Positions 9,158 to 18,626 are shown, numbered from the stretch's first letter. The stretch: 64,000 nucleotides of DNA from Paenibacillus macerans (GCF_023715465.1 NZ_JAMBOE010000008.1:62001-126000), one strand, 5' to 3'. The notes: generated by a model not told the origin, from the letters alone. Translations and numbers: made by a program.

Positions 9158-10569
9158 GGGGTTACTTCCTCCGGCACCTCAAGCTTGTCGCCATCAAATA
9201 ACCCATTCGCTCCCTTGGTTACAATCTGCTCACCTTCATGTAGACCGGATATAACATGGAACTGATTATTCACAATCTCTCCCACTTCAACTTGCGTCTG
9301 GACCGCCACTCCTTCTGAGACGAGGAACACATATGGATTGCTTCCTGTGCTGATGACAGACTCCACCGGGATAAGAATGGCCTCCTTGGCCGTATCTGCT
9401 TTGGATGCGCTAATGACTTGCCCAGGCTTCCATTTTCCATCTGTGTTAGGAATCAATACTTCCACGTTGATACTTCCTGTTCCTTCATTAACAGCAGGAT
9501 AGATTTGGTTCACAATCCCAGTTCGTACTTCACCATGCAGCGACACCTCTACCTTTTGTTGCTTGTCCCAGGTTCCAACCTCTTCATCCGGCACAGGCAG
9601 GAGTACCTTCAACTGCTGTATGTTCCCTATCATGAAGGGTGCATCGGTCCCTGCGGATACAGACACGAGTTGGCCATTAGATACGTTTTTTTCAATGACG
9701 ACGCCTGCGACGGGAGAAGTGAGGGTTGTCTTGTTCAACGATAATTTTGCCTGCTCATACGCTGTAACCGCATCCTTGTACGAAGCCTGGGCTTGAGCCT
9801 TACCCGCTTGAGCCTGCTTCACTGCCGCTTGCGCTGATTTAACTCCGACCTCAGCCTGAGATACCCCCCCAGACGCTTGATTTCGCTGCTCCTGTGTCGC
9901 CCCCTCCTGCAAAAGAGACAACTGGGATTTGGCATCATTCAGAGTCTTCTCCGCATTGCTTAATGACAATTGAGCATTCTCGAATTCCGTACGCGATACA
10001 GCGCCGGATTCTAGTAATTGCTGCATGCGTTCCACATTGGACTTGCTGGAGCTATAACTAACGGTTGCAGCAGACACCGCGTTCCTGGCTTGAGAAACCT
10101 CCTGCTCCTTTGCTCCGTTGTTCACTTCTTGCATTTTTGAACGCGCTACATTCACCTGAACCTGCGCATTCTCCATTCCTGCCTGTGCCGAAAGGAGGTT
10201 GGCTTCCGCTTGCTGAATACCTGCTTGAGCATTCTCCACAGCCACTCTTGCTCGCTCGGCCTGTAGCTGATACTCAGACGTGTCCATTCTGGCAAGAATG
10301 CTGCCTTTCTGGATAACGTCACCAATCTCGACTTCTGTAGCCAGTATCCGTCCACTAGCTTCAAACGAGATTGAAGTCTGTTCAGTGGCCTGAAGCGTGC
10401 CCGCTAATAGAAAACCCGTTGCCAGAGGTTTCTTGGTAACTGTCTCCACTTGCACAGACTTCCCTGTGGCAGGGCCAGCAGGATCACCATTGGAAGAACA
10501 TCCTGTAAGTAGAAGCATACATATTATTCCAATCACTGAGACTTTGAACCACACCTTGTTAGTTATCAT
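9154..10569 (-). CDS. RND pump membrane-fusion lipoprotein
   Basis: Periplasmic-adaptor (HlyD/AcrA-type) subunit working with the RND permease. I place the start at the ATG at 10569, ten bases after AAGGAG, giving 471 aa; the longer frame adds 21 implausible residues. A lipoprotein signal (membrane helix, then LLTGC lipobox, Cys24) anchors it outside the membrane. Next come a split lipoyl/barrel-sandwich domain around a long Ala/Gln-rich coiled coil (about residues 80-280) and beta-barrel and proximal domains. Its stop overlaps the pump ATG by four bases. Confidence 0.88.
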   Translation of the reverse strand: MITNKVWFKVSVIGIICMLLLTGCSSNGDPAGPATGKSVQVETVTKKPLATGFLLAGTLQATEQTSISFEASGRILATEVEIGDVIQKGSILARMDTSEYQLQAERARVAVENAQAGIQQAEANLLSAQAGMENAQVQVNVARSKMQEVNNGAKEQEVSQARNAVSAATVSYSSSKSNVERMQQLLESGAVSRTEFENAQLSLSNAEKTLNDAKSQLSLLQEGATQEQRNQASGGVSQAEVGVKSAQAAVKQAQAGKAQAQASYKDAVTAYEQAKLSLNKTTLTSPVAGVVIEKNVSNGQLVSVSAGTDAPFMIGNIQQLKVLLPVPDEEVGTWDKQQKVEVSLHGEVRTGIVNQIYPAVNEGTGSINVEVLIPNTDGKWKPGQVISASKADTAKEAILIPVESVISTGSNPYVFLVSEGVAVQTQVEVGEIVNNQFHVISGLHEGEQIVTKGANGLFDGDKLEVPEEVTP

Positions 10570-10703
10570 AGCTTCTTTGTTCTCCTTAGCACATTTTTTG
10601 TTGAACAATAGGGCATCAGGGCAGCATCCCACCCTAATTTTAAGCGGTAATAGTGTAAAGTCTTTCGTCTCCTCCTCCTAGAAATGAGTCTTTTTAAATG
10701 TTT

Positions 10704-10722
10704 ATGATATTGCAAATATCAT
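10704..10722. promoter_or_regulatory. Candidate operator between efflux genes and tetR
   Basis: Perfect inverted repeat ATGATATT-GCA-AATATCAT in the AT-rich intergenic region between the divergent efflux operon and TetR gene. Size and position suit a TetR-family operator. Binding is inferred. Confidence 0.5.
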
Positions 10723-10907
10723 AATGATAGTAATAATATCATTTATTCTCATATTCATTCAATTAGTACTGCTTAACAAATTAGAACTTCTATAGCTAAG
10801 CTATCATTCCGTGCCCTCGAAGAACCCTACGTTGACAAAAAAACACCATCTTTGATAGCATTTATAATTAATCAGTATCAGTAGAATTAGAAGAGGAGGG
10901 CCTTCCA

Positions 10908-11555
10908 ATACTTCCCCGTCAAAGACTTGAATCCGAGAGAAGCGATTTGCGAAAGAAGCGACGCAGCAGCATTATCCAAGCGGCGTATTCCGTCTTTTCC
11001 AACCATGGCTTCGAACAGGCCACGATGCAGGATATTGCTAACGAGGCATCTCTCGGTATTGCCACCTTATTTCGTTATTTTCCTAGAAAGGAACAGCTGA
11101 TTGTAGCTGTAGCTGCTGGAATTATCGAGGCTTACTCTGAAGTGCTCTTTAACGTTGTCAGAGGTGAAGGAACCTGCTACGAGAAAATGGAACGGCTCTT
11201 TGACATCTTGACCCTCTCCTATCAAACGGGGTATCAGCAGAACTCCAGGCTTATTGAAGCCTTTGAGTGCTACGTGGCACTGTCCAAGGAACCTGTAGAA
11301 GACATTGAGATCTATCAGACTCAATATCAGAAGATTATTAGCTTGTTGACTGAGCTATCTATGCTTGGACAACAGGACGGCTCCGTACGGGCAGATAGCA
11401 ACACCGTTAATTACTTAATTACAATGATGAATGCTTACGGCATCTTTTCCAAAAAAGCGGGTATGCTGAGCGGAATCCCTGCCTTTCATACCAAAGTCGA
11501 TCTGATCGAGCAGTCTCACATTCTAAAGAAAATATTCCTAGAATCGATAAGATGA
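10908..11555 (+). CDS. TetR-family regulator of the efflux pump, apparent ATA start
   Basis: TetR repressor: N-terminal helix-turn-helix (RRSSIIQAAYSVFSNHGF, then FRYFPRKEQL) and a C-terminal ligand domain. The first ATG/GTG/TTG in frame is a TTG at 10947 (202 aa) without a ribosome site. The frame is open upstream, and a strong AGGAGG (10894-10899) sits 8 bases before an ATA at 10908. This suggests 215 aa beginning (M)LPRQRLESERSDLRKKRR. Use of ATA, a mutated ATG, or the downstream TTG are all possible. Divergent placement implies repression of the pump by a TetR/ligand switch (inference). Confidence 0.8.
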   Translation: MLPRQRLESERSDLRKKRRSSIIQAAYSVFSNHGFEQATMQDIANEASLGIATLFRYFPRKEQLIVAVAAGIIEAYSEVLFNVVRGEGTCYEKMERLFDILTLSYQTGYQQNSRLIEAFECYVALSKEPVEDIEIYQTQYQKIISLLTELSMLGQQDGSVRADSNTVNYLITMMNAYGIFSKKAGMLSGIPAFHTKVDLIEQSHILKKIFLESIR

Positions 11556-11592
11556 GAGCTTCTCCCTTCTGAGACTCATCTATTTTCAAGCA

Positions 11593-12188
11593 TTGGCCAA
11601 ATATCAACATGTTACTCAAGCAGCCGACCATCTTCATTTGCCTCAGCCTGCTTTGAGTCGATCCGTCTCCAAATTGGAGGAAGAACTTGGCGTCCAGCTG
11701 TTTGAGCGACAACATCGTTCAATTCGGCTGAACGCTTATGGCCGAATGTTTCTAGTTCGTGTTGAACGCGTGCTTAAAGAGCTAAATGATAGCAAAAAGG
11801 AATTATATGAAATTACACACCCCGAACGTGGAGAGGTAACGCTAGGCTTTATTCATACACTTGGCATAAGCAAAATTCCAGAGCTACTGGGTCAATTTAG
11901 AAGTAAGTTTCCCCAAATACGTTTCCAATTGCTACAAAATCACAGTTATTATCACGTTTGAAGGTGAAGAGGTCGCTACTGTCGCCGGACTGGTCGGATC
12001 GGGATTGGGTGTTTCCTTGCTACCTTCCCAGCAAGGCTTGGATATGAACAAGATTTCTCAAGTTCGTTTGCAAAACATTGATAGCCCACCGGACGATTGG
12101 GCTTGCTTGGGTATCTGAGCACTATTTACCTCCTGCTGCTATTCAGTTCAGGACGTTTGTTTTGGAATATGTAATACCTAAAAGATAA
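11593..12188 (+). pseudogene. LysR-family regulator remnant
   Basis: The N-terminal LysR helix-turn-helix is intact (HVTQAADHLHLPQPALSRSV, LEEELGVQLFER) from about 11593 to 11960. The frame then stops, and the C-terminal part of the effector domain (GSGLGVSLLPSQQGL) follows in another frame from about 11955. A full-length LysR protein is near 300 aa; most of the central effector domain is missing and the tail near 12100 is shifted again. There is no proper start codon (TTG with no ribosome site; IYFQALAKYQHV reads through upstream). It is a deletion-bearing pseudogene just after tetR. Confidence 0.8.
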
Positions 12189-12649
12189 TCTGGCATCCTC
12201 CATTTAGCTATCCCAAAAAACTTTATACTGCGCTAAATAAGACTCGTACTTAAATACATCAAAACAGTTGTGCTATTTAATTTCCCCCTCCATTCTAGCC
12301 CAACTAATTCAGCGATTTTCCATAGAATATAGCATGTAAAGGGCAACCCTGACCTATAGTTTCAATTTATCAGGAGTACGGGTCTTTTACTTACTTAGTG
12401 CTTTTCTGGCATTATGTTTGGTTGGTCGCTCATTATTTTATACGTTATGTCGTGCACTTATCACGGACTATTCCGTGAAAATAATTTGGAAACCAAAAAA
12501 AAATTCAAATAGTTGACCATAGTTCTATCCCCTTCTAATTGCTGGTACCTACGCACCTTTTGCGCTGTGTGTGTTAGAGCCAATGAGCAGGGATGAGAGT
12601 CATTTTATTTGGTAAAGTTTGTGTTATGACGTGTGTAATAGTTACACTG

Positions 12650-12820
12650 AATGTAATAGATCTTAACCGATTTAAATTCATTACCATGATAGGCTACTTC
12701 CTCATGGGGCGAGGTTTATTATTGGCTTCGGATATATTGTTAGAGTCGCTCACCTAGGAAGGCTTTGCCGTATTTCTGGTCGGTGGAGTAGCATACAGTA
12801 TTTGGTACAATCTTTTATAG
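12650..12820 (+). pseudogene. Possible hemolysin-III-like membrane protein remnant
   Basis: A frame from 12650 to a TAG at 12818 is broken by one in-frame TAG at 12755. It reads as hydrophobic segments (FITMIGYFLMGRGLLLASD and GFAVFLVGGVAYSIWYNLL) resembling the middle of hemolysin-III/YqfA-type proteins (a Y-x3-GW-like and a GG-x-Y-like motif). This is a weak family call. The remaining 12189-12649 and 12821-12984 stretches show only scattered short frames and no supported feature. Confidence 0.35.
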
Positions 12821-12984
12821 GCTAGGCGGGATGAAGATAAAATGCTTGCACTCCATAATTCACGTTTTCAAGCAAAACTTAACAGTGCGCGCCGATTGAG
12901 TATCGACACGCACTAGCTGCTTAGCTTTTTTATCTGTCTACTTGACAGGGATATGACCAAGGAGCCACTATTTTTGTTTTTTTA

Positions 12985-14139
12985 TTATTGGTAGAGGCTT
13001 TCCAACTTGTTCACTTTACGATACAATTTCCCTCCAAGTTTGTTCAGAACTCTTGGGACAAATGTTTCAGGATTAACTACTGCTTCAGGAGAAAATAATC
13101 CGGACTGGTTTATTTTCCCATCCAGAACATCAAGTACTACAGTAGCACCACAAAGCGGAGTTGCATCGCTAGTAGTAAATTGAGCTTCGTAAATAATTTG
13201 TGTTTGTTTACCATCAAGCTCGCCAATTATTTCTACTTGGAACGTAGATCCTACAGCTTCAGTGCCAATATCTACGCTTAACTTTTCCAATGCTTGCGGA
13301 GAGTTGAGATATTCCGCGATAAAGGCACGAGGTGAGATACCGAATTTCTCAACTTTTTCATTCCCCGCAAGACCTAGTGCTATGATTTGCTTATACATTT
13401 CATTTCCTTCTTCTTGGAAGAATGTAGATCTAACCGTTGCATTTTTCAATTGAGGAATAAAGTGAGGCAAAGTAATTGGTTCCGCATGTCCTGAGTAAGT
13501 GACTGTGTGGGTACCAAACGGCTTTTCAAGGTGAATTTGCTTATCCCCACTCCATGCAGGTATATTCTGACGTTTGCCATCAATGAATTGAGGAATATCG
13601 CCTGCCAAACAATGAAACATATGATCTACTACTGCAACGGACAAGTTCGGCATAAAGCTGCATCCCCATGCAATATTAACCGATTCTGCTTTATCCAGAC
13701 TATCAACACCCCATCTTGCCAGGACGTTAGTCAAACCAGGCGTGGAACCTGCTCCAAAGATAACTGTAACACCCGCTTTCTTAGCAGCTTGATCCAATCT
13801 ATCTGTGCTAAGAAGATTAATGGCAACGTCATAATCATCATTTATATCAACATAGTTTACGCCACTAGCGATTGCCTGTTCAATAATCGGTACTGCAAAA
13901 CGATGGAAGGGCCCCACTCCGTTAAAAACAATAGAAGCACCTTCTAACACGCGTTTAACGTCCTCTGGTTTTGTTGCATCGAACTGAACAGATTGGGCAC
14001 CGATTTCATTCGCCAATTTTTCTGCGGCAGTGATGTTATAATCAGCAACCAAAATATCGGCAGCAGATTTTTCCTCTGCAACATAACGAGCTACATCACT
14101 TCCGACATTGCCACAACCGAGAATAACTATTTTACTCAT
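12985..14139 (-). CDS. Saccharopine dehydrogenase-like NAD(P)-binding protein
   Basis: 384 aa. The N-terminal Rossmann fold has the glycine motif GCGNVG (about residues 8-13); a C-terminal saccharopine-dehydrogenase-like domain follows. The family includes saccharopine and carboxynorspermidine dehydrogenases; the exact substrate is not evident. I use the ATG at 14139 (MSKIVILG), which follows GGAGG by 9 bases, not the longer frame to 14175. A very large inverted repeat (14162-14202) lies directly upstream and probably controls it. It sits alone in a region of decayed genes. Confidence 0.82.
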   Translation of the reverse strand: MSKIVILGCGNVGSDVARYVAEEKSAADILVADYNITAAEKLANEIGAQSVQFDATKPEDVKRVLEGASIVFNGVGPFHRFAVPIIEQAIASGVNYVDINDDYDVAINLLSTDRLDQAAKKAGVTVIFGAGSTPGLTNVLARWGVDSLDKAESVNIAWGCSFMPNLSVAVVDHMFHCLAGDIPQFIDGKRQNIPAWSGDKQIHLEKPFGTHTVTYSGHAEPITLPHFIPQLKNATVRSTFFQEEGNEMYKQIIALGLAGNEKVEKFGISPRAFIAEYLNSPQALEKLSVDIGTEAVGSTFQVEIIGELDGKQTQIIYEAQFTTSDATPLCGATVVLDVLDGKINQSGLFSPEAVVNPETFVPRVLNKLGGKLYRKVNKLESLYQ

Positions 14140-14161
14140 AACCACTAACCTCCAGTTATTT

Positions 14162-14202
14162 TTTAGATTATGCAAAATATTTTATGATTTGCATAATCTA
14201 AA
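14162..14202. promoter_or_regulatory. Large perfect palindrome upstream of the saccharopine dehydrogenase-like gene
   Basis: 15-bp arms (14162-14176 and 14188-14202, core AGATTATGCAAA / TTTGCATAATCT) around an 11-bp spacer, without mismatch. It lies 22 bp upstream of the start codon and overlaps the probable promoter (TTTACA followed by TAAAAT on the minus strand). It is likely an operator; an RNA hairpin is possible. Confidence 0.65.
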
Positions 14203-14353
14203 TTGTAAAGAAACATTCAATTTACTAATAGGATAAATCGGAAGTAATATGAAGTGAGACATCTGCTGGAAATAAATATACAAAAGAACCCATGACCGGA
14301 TTCGTGTAGAATGAAGGTTCCTACAGCACGCATTCACACAAGGAGAATCCACC

Positions 14354-15294
14354 ATGAGCTACACACATCTTAGGATAATCGAGCGCAGCAAGCTAGAAAT
14401 CCTCCCACCGGCAGGGGAAAAGTGCCAGAGCCATTGCCAGTGAATTAGGCAGGCATCATGCCACCATTTGCCGAGAACTCCGTCGAAACCTGGCGCTGGA
14501 GTCATATCGTGCCGAGCGATCTCAGGAGAGCTATGTCCAAAGGCGCAAGTCCTCCATCCCTGTCGGGAAATAGACACCGCAGCAGTCGGCCCTTATTGAA
14601 GAGAAGCTTCAGGCCACGTGGTCTCCCGAGCAGATCGTAGAACGACTCCGTCAAGAAGGACAACCTGTGGTCTGCTTCAAAACCATTTATCGTTGGCTGT
14701 ATACAGGTCGTTTGGTGAAAGGCATGCTTACTGTGCTACGCCACAAAGGTAAACGGCAGAAGCCTGCAGAGACACGCGGCAAGCTGTGGGTAAGGCCATC
14801 TCTCAGTTCGTTCCCGGGAAACCTTCGGCCATTGGGAGCTCGATACGGTCGTTTCGGGCTGTGGGAAAAGCAAGGGCTGTGTAGCTACGTTCATCGAACG
14901 CAAAACCCGCTTGTACACCGCCATTCGAATGCCTGACCGTACAGCTTTGTCCATGGAGATTGCCTTTGGTGTAGCGGCCTCGCAGTACCCTGCCCATGTA
15001 TTTCAAACCGCTACCGCAGACTCTGGCAAGGAGTTCGCCTGTTACGCCAGCCTGGAAGCCACTCATGGCCTAGAGGTGTATTTCGCAGATCCGTATTCCT
15101 CCTGGCAACGCGGCTCGAATGAGAATGCCAATGGCCTCTTGCGAGAGTTTTTCCCCAAGGGGACGGATTTCGCACAAATCACGGATGAAGCGCTGGAGAC
15201 CGCTCTTTGCTTGATTCATCACAGACCACGAAAATGCTTGGGGTGGAGAACCGCTCACGAATCCTTTTCAGAGGAACTGTCGCACTTGGCTTGA
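14354..15294 (+). pseudogene. IS30-family transposase, several frameshifts
   Basis: Starts with an AGGAGAA ribosome site and MSYTHLRIIERSKLEI, then continues in at least three frames through IS30-type blocks: WSPEQIVERLRQEG (near 14620), TIYRWLYTGRLVKGML, the first acidic catalytic block around 14830 and ATADSGKEFACYASLEATHG (15010-15070), to NENANGLLREFF and HHRPRKCLGWRTAHE at the C-terminus. All domains are present but small indels break the frame, so it is an inactive copy. Terminal repeats were not resolved. Confidence 0.85.
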
Positions 15295-15345
15295 CAATCC
15301 GTCCTCCATAAGAAAGTAAAAGTATTTATTATTGGACAGCAAAAA

Positions 15346-15477
15346 TTAATGCTCGTTAATGAGTACATTCAACTGCTCGCTAATTTCAAGCACTACGGCA
15401 CAGGTCGAATTGACAGCTGCCGCGTTTAGAAATATACGCAATGCTTCTATCTTCTCCTCAAGATGTTTTATTTCCAC
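15346..15477 (-). CDS. Spo0E-like aspartyl-phosphate phosphatase (43 aa)
   Basis: Short peptide from GTG at 15477 (AGGAG with 8-base spacing; a TTG one codon earlier is possible) to TAA at 15346. It reads (M)EIKHLEEKIEALRIFLN, then VVLEISEQLNVLINEH. Size, the two-helix pattern and the S-x2-L-x3-I signature match Spo0E-like phosphatases, which dephosphorylate Spo0A~P in sporulation control. The usual Asp of SQELD is Asn here, which may weaken activity. It is downstream of, and convergent with, the IS30 relic. Confidence 0.68.
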   Translation of the reverse strand: MEIKHLEEKIEALRIFLNAAAVNSTCAVVLEISEQLNVLINEH

Positions 15478-15641
15478 CAAGCCTTCTCCTTCCGGAAATA
15501 TTTTCAAATTCAGGCATGACAATGTATTGATTAATTATTTCTTCCAAGACAAGTTTAGCTCGAATGAATAAGTGCTAATAGGATAAAACGGAATTCCGTC
15601 AGTATCGAAGTGATATTTGACAATTGGATGTAATGAGCAAA

Positions 15642-15684
15642 TAAGCCCGATGCAACCGGTGTTCTTCCGGCTCGCATGGGCTTA
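15642..15684. terminator. Hairpin between Spo0E-like and AraC genes
   Basis: TAAGCCC (15642-15648) and GGGCTTA (15678-15684) enclose a second CCGG/CCGG stem. It lies just downstream of the minus-strand AraC gene (stop at 15736). No long T run is seen on the minus side, so terminator function is uncertain. Confidence 0.4.
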
Positions 15685-15735
15685 GTGGCACATTGTATTA
15701 TTTTAAGAATCATAAATGAAGTTTATAGACTCGCT

Positions 15736-16575
15736 TTATTCTGTAGACAGTTTTCTGAACAGTGCCTTAGGCAAGTTTTTAGCTAACTTAAGGTACGATC
15801 GGTTCATATGTGACAAATCATAGTAACCGAAATTACAGGCTAGTTCACTTAACGAAATACTTGGATTTGAATAATAATGACTGAATGAAGATTGAAATCT
15901 GATGATCTCATTGAATTTCTTTGGAGAAAATCCAACATAATCATCGAAAATCATTCGGATGTACCTTGAGCTATAACCAAGGTATTTCTCAAGCTCATTA
16001 ATACTTGAATTCCCTTCTCCCTTGAGAAGAAATAAGCAACCGTGTTTAGCCAACTCAGATTGATTGTCTGAAGACTCTTTCATACTTCCGAAATACCGTC
16101 TGCACACCTCAATCCGATCCTCAAATGAGTTCGTTGAAACGATCTTGCGATAAAAACGATCGAAACCCTCCATGACTTCAAAACTATTAATGTATTTCAC
16201 GCTATATCTGATATCATCAGTTTTGTTTTTCAAAGGAGCAGTGTATATTTGCCCAAGCCACCCTGGAAGTAAGCGGACACAGAACCCGAACATACGCCGG
16301 CACTCGTTTACATTCATTTGCACAACTTCGGATTCACCAATGACTAAATGTGATTCGATGTGGTCATCGTAAAAAGAAAACATCAATTCAAAACAACCAT
16401 CAGGTAATACCATTATTGTATCTTCAAGCACATCAGATTTATATTGATAAATTTCCAGTACCTTACCGTAAAGCAACTTATCATGTTCATCTACAATATA
16501 AGAGTGCGTATAAAATTTTTGTTCAAAGTGGGGCTGCCGTGGTGAGTAGAGTCTTTGGTTGTCACAGTATCTCAT
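15736..16575 (-). CDS. AraC-family regulator with N-terminal sensor domain
   Basis: 279 aa from the ATG at 16575, which is preceded by a run of seven G as ribosome site (the longer TTG frame to 16590 starts inside that run). The N-terminal half has the DUF6597-like pattern (VLPDGCFELMFSF, GFCVRLLPGWLGQIY). The C-terminal half is an AraC DNA-binding domain (LGYSSRYIRMIFDDYVGFSP, then LSELACNFGYYDLSHMNR). It is intact among decayed neighbours. Target unknown. Confidence 0.82.
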   Translation of the reverse strand: MRYCDNQRLYSPRQPHFEQKFYTHSYIVDEHDKLLYGKVLEIYQYKSDVLEDTIMVLPDGCFELMFSFYDDHIESHLVIGESEVVQMNVNECRRMFGFCVRLLPGWLGQIYTAPLKNKTDDIRYSVKYINSFEVMEGFDRFYRKIVSTNSFEDRIEVCRRYFGSMKESSDNQSELAKHGCLFLLKGEGNSSINELEKYLGYSSRYIRMIFDDYVGFSPKKFNEIIRFQSSFSHYYSNPSISLSELACNFGYYDLSHMNRSYLKLAKNLPKALFRKLSTE

Positions 16576-16789
16576 TGAATACCCCCCCAACGTATTTTCA
16601 CGGTTTAAGTGTTTGTTTGGGAAAGCGGCACCTGCTCCTGTTGTTAGCCTGAGCCGCGCTTACCTTGGTCGAAATTAACAGAACCACTGTGCCTACAACA
16701 ATCCAACTGAATCTAACTATTTCAGTAAGTTACCTAGCCCTAACAATATATATTTTGTAATGATAAAACCTAATCTGGGAAAAAGCAAA

Positions 16790-17160
16790 TTACGCCCCAC
16801 CCGAGCGGTTTCCGCTTTTGACTACGTGTATTATGACTGCAAGATTCACAAGGATAAAACCAGAAAGCCTGCCAAATGAGGACAACTCAATTAAGAGTAA
16901 ATACTTAGTTGTTAATGGAATCACGATGATCGAAGACAATCCAAGCAAAAGAATTGCTCGGGTTGGCGTTCTAGTCTTGGGATGGATGTAACCAAATGTC
17001 TTACGCGGAAGAACACCGTCTCTCCCCTTAGCATATAGTAGCCGACTAGCTGAAGATTGAACAGCAACCGAGAGCCCTATGTAAGAAACGATCATTCCAA
17101 ACAGAAACAATCAATTGTAACGTTTGTCCTCCTACGATATTGATGACGTCAGAAATTGAG
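16790..17160 (-). pseudogene. Amino-acid permease (APC family) fragment
   Basis: Internal piece of an amino-acid/polyamine/organocation permease: membrane segments around the family block SASRLLYAKGRDGVLPRKTF with HPKTRTPT after it. Upstream residues (DVINIVGGQTLQLIV) continue the same protein in another frame, so a frameshift lies near 17110. Both ends are missing: the 5' side abuts an IS3 relic at about 17160 and the 3' side ends at 16790. Confidence 0.75.
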
Positions 17161-17420
17161 ATCGGCCGATTTCAAATGTCTTAGCAAAGGCGCGGGAAAT
17201 CAGAGCAGCGTCCTTATGAGGACCTGCACTATGACCAATTATTTCTCGATTGAACAGGTCGATGAGCACACAAATGTAGTGCCACCGATTCTGGACTTTC
17301 ACATAGGTAAGATCGCTGACGACAAAGCGTTTGACTTCGGCCTGCTCAAACTCACGATTCAGCACATTCGTTGTTATTGCTTCATTACAAGCCTTTTTAT
17401 GGCTAGTCCTGTATCACTAA
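17160..17420 (-). pseudogene. IS3-family transposase (OrfB) fragment
   Basis: Start of an rve integrase domain: NVLNREFEQAEVKRFVVSDLTYV, then WHYICVLIDLFNREIIGHS, including the first catalytic Asp (SDLTYV). The reading stops after AKTFEIG, where the sequence changes into permease DNA. Upstream, the frame is closed near 17420. This is a relic of roughly 85 codons with no ends visible. Confidence 0.78.
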
Positions 17421-17432
17421 ACTGGAAATAAA

Positions 17433-18626
17433 TTACATCAAGAAGTGATATGACTCAAATACCGTCCGAAAAGCTTGAAGTCCTTTCCAGATGACCTTAG
17501 CGCTTGGATCGCCGTCACTCTTGCGTCCCAGAAATCCGCCAAGCTTGGCCAAAACCACATCCCTCACGGTTGCTGGATGCTCAGGCAATGTTTTAGTTTT
17601 ATATGCAATCCGGTAGAGGACCTGCCATTCCTCCTCACTTATCACCTCGGTGTGTGGGGCATCGGGTTGTTGTATGGCCAGATACGTCAAATGCTGGATT
17701 TGCACCGCAATAATGGAGTAAAACAGGATGTGCTTTTTGAGCCGGTCGGCATGCTCCGCTTGTAACTTTTCGACCTCACAGCCACTTTTCAAAATGTAGT
17801 GGAACCGCTCAATTTTCCAACGCTGCACGTACCACGCCACTTTTCCCGCAGCCTCTTCCGCATTCGTGGTAGGGACATTGGTGACCAGAAACCATTCAAT
17901 TGGAGCCTGGTCTGCAAGCGGCGTCACTTCCGTTACGTGGATCAGCGTACACAAAAGCGGCGAGTAGCCCGCGCCTTTTTGTTGCAAATGAGCTGGCACC
18001 TGTACCGTATCGCTCGTAAAACGAACGGCAAGTGTCGTTTCCCGTGCCGGCATGCCTCGACGCGTATCTCGGGGAATCGACACACGGATCTCGCCGGCGG
18101 CTGGCTGCGCGCGCACTTTGTCCCACAGGCGGGTCCCTTCGTCTTCAGTGATGCGGTTTTGCACGGAACGAACAACATAGGACTGTCCGTCTTCCTGTAA
18201 CAGATACAAAAACTCGATATAATCAGCTTCCCGATCCCCAATATGGATGAGCTTCATGTCCGCCGGCACCGCAGCGGTGCTGGCCTCAGCTGCCTCGGTC
18301 CAGCGGTAGTTTTCTTTTTCCTCATACGGACGGCTAACTTTGCGCTGTCCTTTGGGCTTTGGCTCACGGGCCCACGTTTTTTGGTATAACAAGCCAAGCG
18401 GCAGACCCGAGGTGGTCAGAAGCAGGGCCGAATGGGTTAATAAGCCTTTGGCCTTCGAGTCGTTATATTCACCAAGGCCATCCGTTTTGTCACGCTGCCC
18501 ATAGCTGACCCCAGTAGTATCCTGCACGCACAAGAACACGTTTTGGCCGGTTTCTTTCATCTGTCTGAGCGTCTCTTTGCGATAGCAGTCTATGACGTTT
18601 TCTTCGGTAATCGCCGGGTTAATTTG
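17433..18626 (-). pseudogene. IS4-type transposase, 5'-truncated
   Basis: Tn5/IS4-like DDE transposase. From ATG 18560 the frame gives 375 aa with the first catalytic block (VFLCVQDTTGVSY), the central IHIGDREADY block and the YREK-type block (YVQRWKIERFHYILKSG). The frame reads back in-phase to INPAITEENVIDCYRKETL (about 18620), typical of the family just before the catalytic core. There the transposase sequence ends and a 185-bp-family repeat begins, so the N-terminal DNA-binding domain is gone. Probably inactive. Confidence 0.8.

Noticed and set aside
12190..12649. Further protein remnants between the LysR and hemolysin-III-like relics
   Set aside because: Only very short frames in all six readings; no family pattern could be supported by eye.
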